DNA from: Candidatus Stygibacter frigidus
GTDB lineage: Bacteria > Cloacimonadota > Cloacimonadia > Cloacimonadales > TCS61
Assembly (NCBI GenBank): GCA_030765325.1
Contig: JAVCCT010000088.1
Location: forward strand, 1-7,974
Length of the DNA stretch: 7,974 nt
Reading direction: 5' to 3'
Made by a program: the position numbers and the translations under genes. This document shows positions 1-7,400 of the stretch, piece by piece; position 1 is the stretch's first letter; each line of letters begins with the position of its first letter. The notes under the pieces are model-generated. The model did no database searches and had not been told where the DNA came from. It saw only the letters and a program-made list of their open reading frames with translations.

Positions 1-2
1 CT

Positions 3-38
3 GAAGCAGCTAAACAGGCAAAAAGGGAAATTGCTTGA
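3..38 (+). CDS. possible 3' end of a forward gene cut by the window edge
   Basis: The third forward frame is open from the edge to a TGA at 36-38 and reads EAAKQAKREIA. This Ala/Lys/Glu-rich helical tail looks coding, but it is only 11 residues. The first forward frame is also open, to a TAA at 97-99 (32 residues, ending DKFTPKR), and could be the real one instead. No family can be named from so little. Positions 39-145 hold no gene or convincing terminator. Confidence 0.22.
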   Translation, partial: EAAKQAKREIA

Positions 39-145
39 TACCGTATCTCGTTGTAAAATTGGATATTATGAAATAGATAAATTTACTCCCAAAAGATAAT
101 TGCATATATTTCATACATCTACAGCAAATCGGAAATATCAGTTAT

Positions 146-445
146 TTATTCGTATTTAAGTGCTTTTATCGAATTCTGGATTTCTGCTTTGATTGAATGA
201 TAACAGATGGAGATCATTGCAATGAATAGAGATAGGCATATTGATATCAGGAATATATCGGGAGTAATATCAATCTTATAAGCAAAATTTATGAGCCATT
301 TCTGCATGGCATACCAGGCAAGCGGAAGAGCAATAATATTGGCAATCTCTATCCACAAAATAATTTTGTAGTACCTAACCTGACTTTCGTACTTTATTCT
401 TAAGTGCTTACCATTCAATGAGTTAAAAAGTAGGCACTGCGACAA
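146..445 (-). pseudogene. 3' remnant of an FtsX/MacB-family ABC transporter permease
   Basis: The 99-residue frame ends in the pattern that closes FtsX-like permeases. There is a helix with ANIIALPLAWY, the sequence MQKWLINFAYKIDI, a last hydrophobic helix (about LISICLSLFIAMISICY), and an amphipathic tail ending NSIKALKYE, equivalent to the usual A..NPVKSLRYE ending. Family members are normally about 400 or 800 residues with four or more membrane segments and a large periplasmic domain; here only the last two helices remain. The frame opens with a TTG at 445, has no ribosome binding site, and the first in-frame ATG lies inside the membrane region. The part before the first helix (LRIKYESQVRYYKII) only faintly recalls the usual RKVLGAS segment and seems to lack a few residues. 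Upstream on this strand (446-620) I find no continuation in any frame. I read it as a decayed gene end; a real short membrane protein is less likely. Confidence 0.6.
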
Positions 446-564
446 CTTTTTTAAGCTGTTATTTTACTACGGTTTTTCTTATTGATAATACCCATTCAGG
501 GCATTTTTAATATCAGCTTCTATTTTAATTTCGGGGGATGCTCACTAAAATACATCATAAATAT
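446..564. other. AT-rich spacer between the permease remnant and the forward gene
   Basis: No gene is supported here. The minus strand contains a short open stretch reading SPEIKIEADIKNALNGYYQ (about 481-538), bounded by stops on both sides and without a start. It could be the tail of something lost along with the permease, but it is too short to name. No terminator-like hairpin with a T-run is visible. Confidence 0.3.
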
Positions 565-594
565 TTGACAAATTATTAGCCAATATCGTATTTT
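565..594 (+). promoter_or_regulatory. candidate promoter of the secreted beta-propeller gene
   Basis: A perfect TTGACA at 565-570 is followed, after 18 bases, by TATTTT at 589-594 (4 of 6 matches to TATAAT). This puts a start near 601 and leaves a leader of about 60 bases before the ATG at 661. A second perfect TTGACA sits at 593-598, but its only plausible -10 (TATGAG, 620-625) is too far away at 21 bases. FCB bacteria often use a different promoter consensus, so this match to the classical sigma-70 form is suggestive only. Confidence 0.35.
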
Positions 595-648
595 GACATT
601 GTAATTACTTAATAAACTGTATGAGAAAAACTTTTGGGGGAGAAAATT

Positions 649-653
649 GGAGG
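649..653 (+). promoter_or_regulatory. ribosome binding site GGAGG that fixes the start at 661
   Basis: GGAGG lies 7 bases before the ATG at 661. An upstream in-frame TTG at 634 would add nine residues in front of the signal peptide and would place this site inside the coding region, so 661 is preferred. Confidence 0.75.
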
Positions 654-660
654 TAGTGTT

Positions 661-1911
661 ATGCAAAACAAAAAACTTCTTATCGTCTTTGTTATTATCC
701 TTTTTATCCCGGTAATTAGTCTGGCTTATTTCTGGAGTGAAATTGGTCCAACTGATATTGTAACCTATGACTATTATGTATTTGGTGGCGGCATAGCCTA
801 TGAAATTATCTGTGAAGAAAATGGTATCCTCGTAAATGAAGGTGGTGAATGGATAGAATATTCCTATTATGGTCTGCCGGTCTGGGATGTGGAAACAGTG
901 ATGGCAGCAACAGCCGATATTATTGTTATAATGGGAGATGGCACGGATTCTGATGGAATTTATGGCTTCAATTTTATTAATCACGAGTTTAATGTCCTGC
1001 ACTGGCTCCAATATCCGCATTTTATTAACTACTGTCCCGCTGACTCTCATTATTATGCTAGTGGAGCAGGTGGGCTTTTTAAATCAGAGGGAGGTTTAAA
1101 TTGGCAAAGTGTACCCTATTTTAATGGAATATACTGCTATGATATGGTTGTAGATGGCGATTATTATGTGGTAGCAACCAGTAACGATGTATATTATTCA
1201 GATGATGCTGGTGTAAGTTGGAGTGCCAGTGCCAGTTACTTACCACTATGTGATCTGGAAGTTAGTGGATCTGGTGATATTTGGGGCGTATTTCCGGGAA
1301 CCTCTTATTCTTCCGGTTTATGGAGATCAAGTGATCATGGAGCGACCTGGACTGTGGAATTCTGGGATATGTATATGACCTGCGTAAGCTGGGATGGATC
1401 AGGAGTTTTATTTACGGGCTGGAATATACCTAATGGCAATCCACAAGGATTCGCAAAGTGGTATACTGATTTCTGGGAACTGGAATACATGAATGAAGGA
1501 CTTGGCTGCCAGCAGATAAATAATATTACCTGGAATCCCTTGATCAATTGTCTCAATAGAATTGCCTGCACTGATGAAGGACTCTATATGATCACAGGAT
1601 ATGAAACTGATATTTCTCCCGATCAGATCACTCCTTCAAATATCATTGCCCACAATTTTCCTAATCCCTTTAACCCGGAAACACGTATTTCTTTTGCTCT
1701 TCCCTACTCAACTGATATCTCACTGGAAATTTATAATGCCAAAGGTGAAAAGGTAAACAGCCTTTTTCGCGGCTTCCTTGCTTCAGGAGAAAATTCTCTG
1801 CTCTGGAACGGTAGAAATGATCATGGGGATCAGCTTCCAAGTGGAATCTATCATTATAAAATAACTGCAGGTCAATTAGAAGAATATGGGAAAATGATTT
1901 TGCTTAAATAG
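661..1911 (+). CDS. secreted Asp-box (BNR-like) protein with a C-terminal FlgD/T9SS-type sorting domain
   Basis: The 416-residue product starts with a clear signal peptide: MQNKK, a hydrophobic core, and likely cleavage after SLA at residue 22. The middle is rich in Trp, Tyr, Gly and Asp and holds three Asp-box motifs of the S-x-D-x-G-x-T-W type: about 142-148 (SEGGLNW), 180-187 (SDDAGVSW) and 223-230 (SSDHGATW). These are found in sialidase/sortilin/Ycf48-like beta-propellers. From residue 332 (NFPNPFNPET) to the C terminus runs an immunoglobulin-like domain with LEIYNAKGEKV, LLWNGRNDHGDQLPSGIYHYKI and a final KMILLK. This is the FlgD-like or type A sorting domain that directs proteins through type IX secretion or to the surface in FCB bacteria. 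No catalytic residues can be assigned, so an adhesive or binding role is more likely than an enzyme. It has its own promoter and is convergent with the operon to its right. The domain calls are pattern-based; the exported, surface-directed nature is the most secure part. Confidence 0.85.
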   Translation: MQNKKLLIVFVIILFIPVISLAYFWSEIGPTDIVTYDYYVFGGGIAYEIICEENGILVNEGGEWIEYSYYGLPVWDVETVMAATADIIVIMGDGTDSDGIYGFNFINHEFNVLHWLQYPHFINYCPADSHYYASGAGGLFKSEGGLNWQSVPYFNGIYCYDMVVDGDYYVVATSNDVYYSDDAGVSWSASASYLPLCDLEVSGSGDIWGVFPGTSYSSGLWRSSDHGATWTVEFWDMYMTCVSWDGSGVLFTGWNIPNGNPQGFAKWYTDFWELEYMNEGLGCQQINNITWNPLINCLNRIACTDEGLYMITGYETDISPDQITPSNIIAHNFPNPFNPETRISFALPYSTDISLEIYNAKGEKVNSLFRGFLASGENSLLWNGRNDHGDQLPSGIYHYKITAGQLEEYGKMILLK

Positions 1912-2080
1912 TGAAGTTCTAATTAAATGAATAGGCTGATTATAACTGACGCCCAGAACTCTTGCCCCGAGTACGGTTCAAAAGTCCTGACTCTTTTGGG
2001 TGGCATTCCTGTAATCTGCGCCCCACTTGTGGAATACAGCCAGCGGTGCACAGATAACTTGCCTGATCAGTATAAATTAT
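1912..2080. other. gene-free convergent spacer, unusually GC-rich for an intergenic region
   Basis: Two genes end facing each other across this spacer. A forward frame from 1927 runs on to 2109, but it has no ribosome binding site and overlaps the end of the opposite gene, so I do not call it. The segment from about 1950 to 2065 is clearly richer in G and C than other intergenic DNA here. It contains a weak stem (CAAAAG 1979-1984 with CTTTTG 1993-1998, 8-base loop) and imperfect inverted words around ATTCC and GGAAT. None of these is followed by a convincing T-run, so no terminator is called. Confidence 0.4.
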
Positions 2081-2776
2081 TTAGATTTCAAACCACCAGT
2101 ATTTCTTGAATTTAACTGCATTTTTCATTTTAACTTTTTGACCCATCGCTTCCACAGCAGTTATAGTATCGAGTTTTTTTACCGTAAATATGTCATTTTT
2201 ATACTGATAAGTGATCTTGTTATCTATTCTTTTCACCATATCAACCGGGGGAAACATGGTTTGTTCCATATATACCGGCACTCCTGTATCCAGCGCCAGC
2301 CATACTTTACCTTCCATGGGAATGGGTTTTCCGTCTTCACCGGGTCTTTCCCCTTTGAAAGTAAATTCTGCACAGTTTTGCTTAAGCACCTTATCGGTAA
2401 CTCCAGTTTTGGTTACTTCAAGAGTCCAGTCTGCATTATTAAAGAAGATCGAGCTGCTATCGGGACTCATATCCTGGCTTAACATGCCCTGCACCATCTG
2501 ATCGCTTTCCGGTATCAAATCTCCTGAGCGCGTCCCTCCATCATAATAACCGGCAATCTCACCATCTTCCAGCTCAAAACTGAACATCAATGAGCTGGCC
2601 ATCATCTCAGAATTATCATCATCAAGGGCAGACACATTCAATTCCATTTCACCTGCCACCCATCTCCAGTTTGCTTGAGCAATTGCTTGAGCTTTTTGCC
2701 ACAATTCATCTGCCTGGTCATCTGCCATTAAAAATGCTGCACTAACCAGCAACAATATAATAAAATACTTTTTCAT
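2081..2776 (-). CDS. secreted LolA-like (outer-membrane lipoprotein-sorting-type) protein
   Basis: The 231-residue product has a signal peptide (MKKYFIILLL, likely cleavage after A18 before DDQADELW). There is no Cys after the signal, so it is probably soluble in the periplasm and not a lipoprotein. After an N-terminal helix (about 20-37, with ADELWQKAQAIAQ) come alternating beta-strand patterns. The C-terminal half contains MEGKVWLALDTGVPVYME, ITYQYKNDIFTVKKLDTI and VKMKNAVKFKKYW, which resemble the concave beta-sheet of LolA/LolB-type proteins and of the 'outer membrane lipoprotein-sorting protein' group; length and layout fit. The only Cys is residue 135. Its ATG overlaps the stop of the preceding gene by one base (TAATG), and an AAGGAG site (2784-2789) lies 7 bases upstream, so it is the last gene of the ABC operon and likely translationally coupled. 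Secretion is well supported; the LolA-like label rests on pattern only, and it could be another small periplasmic beta-sheet protein. Confidence 0.75.
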   Translation of the reverse strand: MKKYFIILLLVSAAFLMADDQADELWQKAQAIAQANWRWVAGEMELNVSALDDDNSEMMASSLMFSFELEDGEIAGYYDGGTRSGDLIPESDQMVQGMLSQDMSPDSSSIFFNNADWTLEVTKTGVTDKVLKQNCAEFTFKGERPGEDGKPIPMEGKVWLALDTGVPVYMEQTMFPPVDMVKRIDNKITYQYKNDIFTVKKLDTITAVEAMGQKVKMKNAVKFKKYWWFEI

Positions 2777-5700
2777 TATGAATCTCCTTTAATCTGATCT
2801 GCATCCTCACTCTGGCTTAATTCATCATTCATCTCTACTTTGAGGCTATTATCCCAGAGGTTTTTATCTATCAGCTTATACATTCCATCGATACTTGCCT
2901 TTAAGGGCATTCGCTTAGTATAAATGGTTAAATGCTGTTTTCCTGAGCCTAACCTGAATTTCTTCTGAAAGACGGGTTTTTCCACCTGCTTCCCATTCAC
3001 ATAGGCATTGCCGAAGATGACAATTTCCACCAGATCATTCATATCGGCTTCGGTATCATTTCCCTGGCCATCGGCATAATACTTATTGGTCTCAAAATCC
3101 AGTTCCACGCGATATTTGTGTTTACCTTCCTGCCAGCATTCAGCCTTTTTCATTTTGTTATCATACAAAGTGATTTTCTTGAACCAGTCATCAATGATAT
3201 AGCTCAAACTATCTGGAACAATGGGTTCAATATAGTCTAAGAATTCCAGAGAATTTGTGTAGGGTGGCTCCTCATAGGCAGTTGCCAGCAGATATTTCTT
3301 CAAAGCAGAATTCAATTCCTTTTCTCCGCAATAATCCCGCAGAGCATACATAGTGATAGCGCCTTTGTTATAGTGGCTATACTGCTGATTTTCCACCAGA
3401 TATAGTGGCAGCTCTTCCCTGGATTCACTTCCTCTGCCCATTAAATATGAGCTAAGCTCATGCTTAAGAAACCTGCTTATCTGGGACTTGCCATATTCCT
3501 GTTCCATCACCATCAGGGAGCTATATTGTGCCAGAGCTTCACTCATCAGCACGCAGCCCTGCACATTTGCCCCAATCACCTGATGTGCCCACCACTGATG
3601 ACCCAGCTCATGGGCTGTCACGTAATAGGGATAATCAATATCTTCACTATTTTCCCTCACATCTGCCACAAAACCAATACTTTCTGAATAGGGAATGGTA
3701 TTGGCAAAGCTCTGGGCATAGGAAGAATAGCGGGGAAATTCCAATATTCTCACCTGCCGGTCAGGATATGCCCCAAAATTTTTACTGAAATAGTCCAGAC
3801 CATTTTTTAATGCCTTGATCATCCTCTCAGTATTATTGGGATGATGATGATCATAATAGATAGTGAGTTCTACATCTTCGCCGGATTCGCCAGTCCACAC
3901 ATCATGCTTTTCTTCATATCTGGCAGAAACATAACAGAAGAAATTAATTACTGGATGATCCATCTTGTAATGGAAATATTTTCTGCCGTCTTCCTGCCAT
4001 TCCTTTTGCAGATAGCCCGGCGTGATTGCTATCTGGTCACTACGGGTGGATATAATTGCTTCATAATTAACCCAATCAGCATCATCGCTGATATAGTTAT
4101 TCATCCTTGCCTTTTCATCATCCACTTTTGCCATGCGCAGTTTTGGCTCCAGACCATATTTCTTTCTTTTCTCCTCACTACTCAGTTCATAATTATCTGA
4201 ATATCCCAGGTGCGGGAAAAAGGTCATGCTATTAAAGAATGTCCCATTTTCCACAACACTGGTCGCCGCAAAATAGCCTTTGGGCTGGATAGTGCAATCA
4301 TATTCTATCACCAGATCTTCACCCGGCATCAAAGGACTGGCAAGTTTATAGGTATATATCCCATAATCAGTATCAGCCACATTTGCCCGATAATCCCTGT
4401 CCATAGAAAAATAGTTATACTCAATATCAGTATTTAAGACCACTATTAGAGAATCTATAGGCTGAGAAGTTTTATTTCGAGCGGTCATCTTTGCCTGCAC
4501 GTCTGCCTTATTTGATCCGGGAAATATATCTGTCTGCACATACACATCGGTATAACGAGGTTGAGCTATATCTTCATAATGCTTATATTTTTTCTCAAAA
4601 TTCACCTGCTCCAGTTCCTGTGTTTTAGTTCGTTTAAAATCGCCCAACGTATTCTCATTATAATATATATAGCTTCCCATGCCTATAAATCCAGCCAGAA
4701 ATATTATTAAAGCTGCCTTGTGACCTGGGCTGATTCTTTGACGGCTGATCTGCCATCTTTTGCGGAAACTGGATTCCCTGCCTCTGGGATAGAATAACAA
4801 GCCAAGCACGATAAAAAGCGCTGCCAGAAAGCCCCAGTATATTCTGAAACTTCCCCACCGGGCAAGCATATTACCATATCCATTCATGTCAGAATACATC
4901 CAGTATCCCCCTCTGCCATAACTGAACAGGGGATGCTCCAGACCAATGAATCTGAAATTCTTGATTAAAAAGTAACTGCCAATTGCCAGCGCATGACCGG
5001 CAAATTTATTATTCGCCAGAATATGCATCAGGAAAATCAATGCTGCTAATATCACCGTGTTTACCAGACTCAGACCAAGATTAGCGGCATATAAACCCGG
5101 ATTTATCTGGTCAAAGCCCTTGATCAATTGATAGATAATGCCTGAGGCACTGGCGATTAATATCAGGCAAAACTGCACCAGGATCAGAGCTGTGAATTTA
5201 GAAAATAAAAATACCCAGTTCGGAACCGGCTGGCTATCCAGCATTCCATCCAGTTTATGCTCGCGTGCTTTCCACAAGCTCTCGCCTGTATAGATCAGGA
5301 GAATGATCAGTGAAACCATGGCAAAATTTGCATTGATCACTGCAATCACATTATAGGTAATCGGCAGCACCTGAGTTTCATAAATTCTATTACTCTGCAA
5401 TAATGAGAACACCAGCAATATCAATCCGGCAAAAGTGATCGTAATGAAATTTGCACTGCTGATTATTTCATTAAATTCCAGGCGTATAAAGCTGAGGCAG
5501 CGCTTAAGATTCTGCTGCCAGGAATAATCTTTGTGCACAACAGGCACATCAGTTTCCACATATTTGGTCTCAACCACTTTTTCCTTTTTGGCGTTACCCG
5601 GAACCATGGTTTGACTGAATTTGAATTTAAGATACGTGACGAACATCAATATCCCACCCACAATCAGCCAGATAACTCGGTTTAAGAGCAATATACCCGT

Positions 5701-6423
5701 GAAGGGTGGCAATTTTGTATTCCGCTCCACTATAGAGAAATTCTCTGATACAATTTCAACCGCATTCATCCCCATCGGGTCAATAAGAGCTGCTAATTCC
5801 TTCATCTCTAATCTGCTGAAAAGGGTTGAACCGATGAAATAACCTACAAAAAGGACGATTCCTGCAATATATACGGGCAGCATCCTCCGGGTGGCAAATG
5901 CCAGTGAAAAGAATATTGCTCCGGTAAATAGCACATTGGGCAGCACATTCACCAGATAGGGATACAGGTAATATAGCACATTCACCGGACCAAATGCTGA
6001 TTTATCAAGCCAGGGACAAAACTGCCCTATCAGCATACCCAATCCAGTACCAAAAAGGATAAAGGTCAACACAAGACTATTGGCAAAATATCTGCCCATC
6101 AGATATGATGCCTTGCTCACAGGCTTGGTGTAAAACAGCGGATAGGTGTTATATTCAAAATCGCGGTAAATACTGAAACCCATCACTGACGCCACAATAA
6201 ATATGCCAAATAAACCAAATATAGTTATTATCATTTGATTTATATAGGGCGAATTCAAAACCACTTTCTCGCTGCTGATCATGATCCTGGCACCAGTAAA
6301 TGCTCCTGCCAGCGCATTGACTATCAATATCCCTAAAAGCAGAAATATTACAAAATATATCCAGGTACTCGGTTTACTCAGCCGGTATTTTATCTCAAAA
6401 CTAAACACGCTCCAGAACATCAT
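2776..6423 (-). CDS. ABC-2 permease fused to a periplasmic M1-family metallopeptidase domain
   Basis: This 1215-residue protein has two parts. Residues 1-590 form a duplicated ABC-2 permease. Half one has helices near 22-40, 63-84, 113-135, 158-177, 182-203 and 243-264, with the typical YRDFEYNTYPLFYTKPVS loop at 86-103. Half two, after a charged cytoplasmic linker (265-320), has about seven helices and the matching loop GESLWKAREHKLDGML at 380-395. A strongly basic stretch (547-569) followed by a helix at 571-588 places the rest outside the cytoplasm. Residues about 600-1215 form an M1 (gluzincin) peptidase-like domain: HELGH at 938-942, third zinc ligand E962 in MSEALAQY, and probable catalytic Tyr1018 in YNKGA. 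The exopeptidase GxMEN motif is not seen; its place holds FANTIPYSESIGF (906-918). The overall layout matches the known 'ABC transporter permease/M1 family aminopeptidase' group. Translation may start at the ATG at 6423 (ATGA overlap with the ATPase stop) or at the next codon, 6420, which is better spaced (7 bases) from the GAGGGGG site. Substrate unknown. Confidence 0.93.
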   Translation of the reverse strand: MMFWSVFSFEIKYRLSKPSTWIYFVIFLLLGILIVNALAGAFTGARIMISSEKVVLNSPYINQMIITIFGLFGIFIVASVMGFSIYRDFEYNTYPLFYTKPVSKASYLMGRYFANSLVLTFILFGTGLGMLIGQFCPWLDKSAFGPVNVLYYLYPYLVNVLPNVLFTGAIFFSLAFATRRMLPVYIAGIVLFVGYFIGSTLFSRLEMKELAALIDPMGMNAVEIVSENFSIVERNTKLPPFTGILLLNRVIWLIVGGILMFVTYLKFKFSQTMVPGNAKKEKVVETKYVETDVPVVHKDYSWQQNLKRCLSFIRLEFNEIISSANFITITFAGLILLVFSLLQSNRIYETQVLPITYNVIAVINANFAMVSLIILLIYTGESLWKAREHKLDGMLDSQPVPNWVFLFSKFTALILVQFCLILIASASGIIYQLIKGFDQINPGLYAANLGLSLVNTVILAALIFLMHILANNKFAGHALAIGSYFLIKNFRFIGLEHPLFSYGRGGYWMYSDMNGYGNMLARWGSFRIYWGFLAALFIVLGLLFYPRGRESSFRKRWQISRQRISPGHKAALIIFLAGFIGMGSYIYYNENTLGDFKRTKTQELEQVNFEKKYKHYEDIAQPRYTDVYVQTDIFPGSNKADVQAKMTARNKTSQPIDSLIVVLNTDIEYNYFSMDRDYRANVADTDYGIYTYKLASPLMPGEDLVIEYDCTIQPKGYFAATSVVENGTFFNSMTFFPHLGYSDNYELSSEEKRKKYGLEPKLRMAKVDDEKARMNNYISDDADWVNYEAIISTRSDQIAITPGYLQKEWQEDGRKYFHYKMDHPVINFFCYVSARYEEKHDVWTGESGEDVELTIYYDHHHPNNTERMIKALKNGLDYFSKNFGAYPDRQVRILEFPRYSSYAQSFANTIPYSESIGFVADVRENSEDIDYPYYVTAHELGHQWWAHQVIGANVQGCVLMSEALAQYSSLMVMEQEYGKSQISRFLKHELSSYLMGRGSESREELPLYLVENQQYSHYNKGAITMYALRDYCGEKELNSALKKYLLATAYEEPPYTNSLEFLDYIEPIVPDSLSYIIDDWFKKITLYDNKMKKAECWQEGKHKYRVELDFETNKYYADGQGNDTEADMNDLVEIVIFGNAYVNGKQVEKPVFQKKFRLGSGKQHLTIYTKRMPLKASIDGMYKLIDKNLWDNSLKVEMNDELSQSEDADQIKGDS

Positions 6424-7313
6424 ACCCCCTCTATCATCTCATCCGCAGGTATTGTGGTGAAATATACATCCTCCAGATTGGCATCTTTGGAGATAAACCC
6501 TTCTCCCGGGTTTTCATCTGAATACACATTGATCTGCTGCCTGCCTGCATGTAATTTTGTTGAGATCACTTTGTATTTTTCTATATAAGCTCCAGATTCA
6601 GATTTATCTATCAATTTCTTCCAGATCTTGCCATTGATGGCTGCTATTGCCTCCAGAGGATTACCACGCATCAATACTTCTCCCTTGTGAATGATCGCCA
6701 TATCCTGGCATAATTCGCTCACATCTTCCACGATATGGGTAGATAAGATCACAATCTTATTTTCTCCTATTTCAGAGAGCAGATTATGAAAATGATTACG
6801 CTCCTTGGGATCAAGTCCTGCCGTGGGTTCATCTACTATGATCAGATCAGGATCTCCCAATAGTGCCTGGGCAATACCAAAACGCTGCCGCATGCCACCT
6901 GAATAGCCACCTAATCTCTTTTTGCGATGCTCATAAAGATGCACCTTCTGCAAAAGTCCGCTGATAACTGCTTTGCGCTCTTTCCCTCCGGATATTCCCT
7001 TCAATGAGGCAAAATGATCCAGCATATCCCAGGCACTTACCTTGGGATAAAAACCAAATTCCTGCGGTAAATAGCCTAAGCGTTTGCGGATTTCCTGCTT
7101 CTGTTTTATTACATCGGTATCGCCTAATATAATTGTTCCGCTATCAGGCTCCTGCAAAGTCGCAATTGTACGCATTAAAGTAGATTTCCCTGCTCCATTA
7201 GGTCCCAAAAGTCCAAACATACCGGGCTTGATCTCCAAAGTTACATTATCAAGCGCTTTCACATCATTATTATAAGTCTTGCTCAATCCCTCAATCTTAA
7301 GTGATCCACACAT
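6420..7313 (-). CDS. ABC transporter ATP-binding protein
   Basis: The 297-residue cytoplasmic ATPase has every motif of an active ABC nucleotide-binding domain: Walker A GPNGAGKST (37-45), Q-loop Q84 in YLPQEFG, signature YSGGMRQR (137-144), Walker B LIIVDEP (157-163, catalytic E162), D-loop AGLD (165-168) and H-loop H193 in STHIVED. A C-terminal extension of about 80 residues ends in NLEDVYFTT, as in the CcmA/NatA-type ATPases that pair with ABC-2 permeases. It is the first gene of the operon; its TGA overlaps the start of the permease-peptidase gene, its obvious partner. The start is set at ATG 7313. A TTG at 7325 would add four residues (MGGN), but that would place the G-rich stretch GGGGGG (7318-7323), the only candidate ribosome binding site, inside the gene. 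That site lacks the usual A, so initiation may be inefficient. Two ATPases acting on the two permease halves are expected. Confidence 0.95.
   Translation of the reverse strand: MCGSLKIEGLSKTYNNDVKALDNVTLEIKPGMFGLLGPNGAGKSTLMRTIATLQEPDSGTIILGDTDVIKQKQEIRKRLGYLPQEFGFYPKVSAWDMLDHFASLKGISGGKERKAVISGLLQKVHLYEHRKKRLGGYSGGMRQRFGIAQALLGDPDLIIVDEPTAGLDPKERNHFHNLLSEIGENKIVILSTHIVEDVSELCQDMAIIHKGEVLMRGNPLEAIAAINGKIWKKLIDKSESGAYIEKYKVISTKLHAGRQQINVYSDENPGEGFISKDANLEDVYFTTIPADEMIEGV
6425..6431 (-). promoter_or_regulatory. ribosome binding site of the permease-peptidase gene
   Basis: On the minus strand the ATPase gene ends in GAGGGGG just before two tandem ATG codons. The GAGG core lies 4 bases from the first ATG (6423) and 7 bases from the second (6420). 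The secreted gene at 661 and the LolA-like gene both use 7-base spacing, which slightly favours the second. Confidence 0.5.
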
Positions 7314-7371
7314 ATTACCCCCCAATATCTTATTTTTTTAAATTAAATTTATCTTTGCAATGACCAGTGTC

Positions 7372-7400
7372 TTATTTCACTAATACACCAAAGCGGTCAA
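7372..7400 (-). promoter_or_regulatory. candidate promoter of the ABC transporter-peptidase operon
   Basis: Reading the minus strand, TTGACC (7395-7400) is followed after 17 bases by AAATAA (7372-7377), some 60 bases upstream of the ATPase ATG. The -35 is good; the -10 is poor. A TAAATTTA further downstream could instead be part of an FCB-type (TAnnTTTG) -7 element. No operator-like palindrome is evident between the promoter and the gene. Confidence 0.28.

Noticed and set aside
593..625. second TTGACA with TATGAG as a promoter
   Set aside because: The spacing of 21 bases is too long; the upstream TTGACA pairs with a better-placed -10.
520..1050. 176-residue minus-strand open frame
   Set aside because: It lies mostly opposite the well-supported secreted-protein gene, and its protein is Ile/Asn/His/Tyr-rich without a recognisable domain or ribosome binding site; an antisense shadow.
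1979..1998. CAAAAG/CTTTTG stem as a terminator for either convergent gene
   Set aside because: A six-base AT-rich stem with an eight-base loop and no T-run on either strand; too weak to call.
1927..2109. 60-residue forward frame in the convergent spacer
   Set aside because: There is no ribosome binding site, it overlaps the end of the opposite gene, and it has no recognisable features; treated as part of an unusual spacer.
2027..2482. 151-residue plus-strand open frame opposite the LolA-like gene
   Set aside because: Its residues reflect the reverse complement of a good coding sequence that has a signal peptide and a coupled start.
3841..4200. 119-residue plus-strand frame with hydrophobic stretches
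   Set aside because: It lies fully inside the peptidase domain region on the opposite strand; the hydrophobic look comes from reversed coding sequence.
4658..4858. 66-residue minus-strand frame inside the permease gene
   Set aside because: It is out of frame with a continuous, motif-bearing protein and has no evidence of its own.
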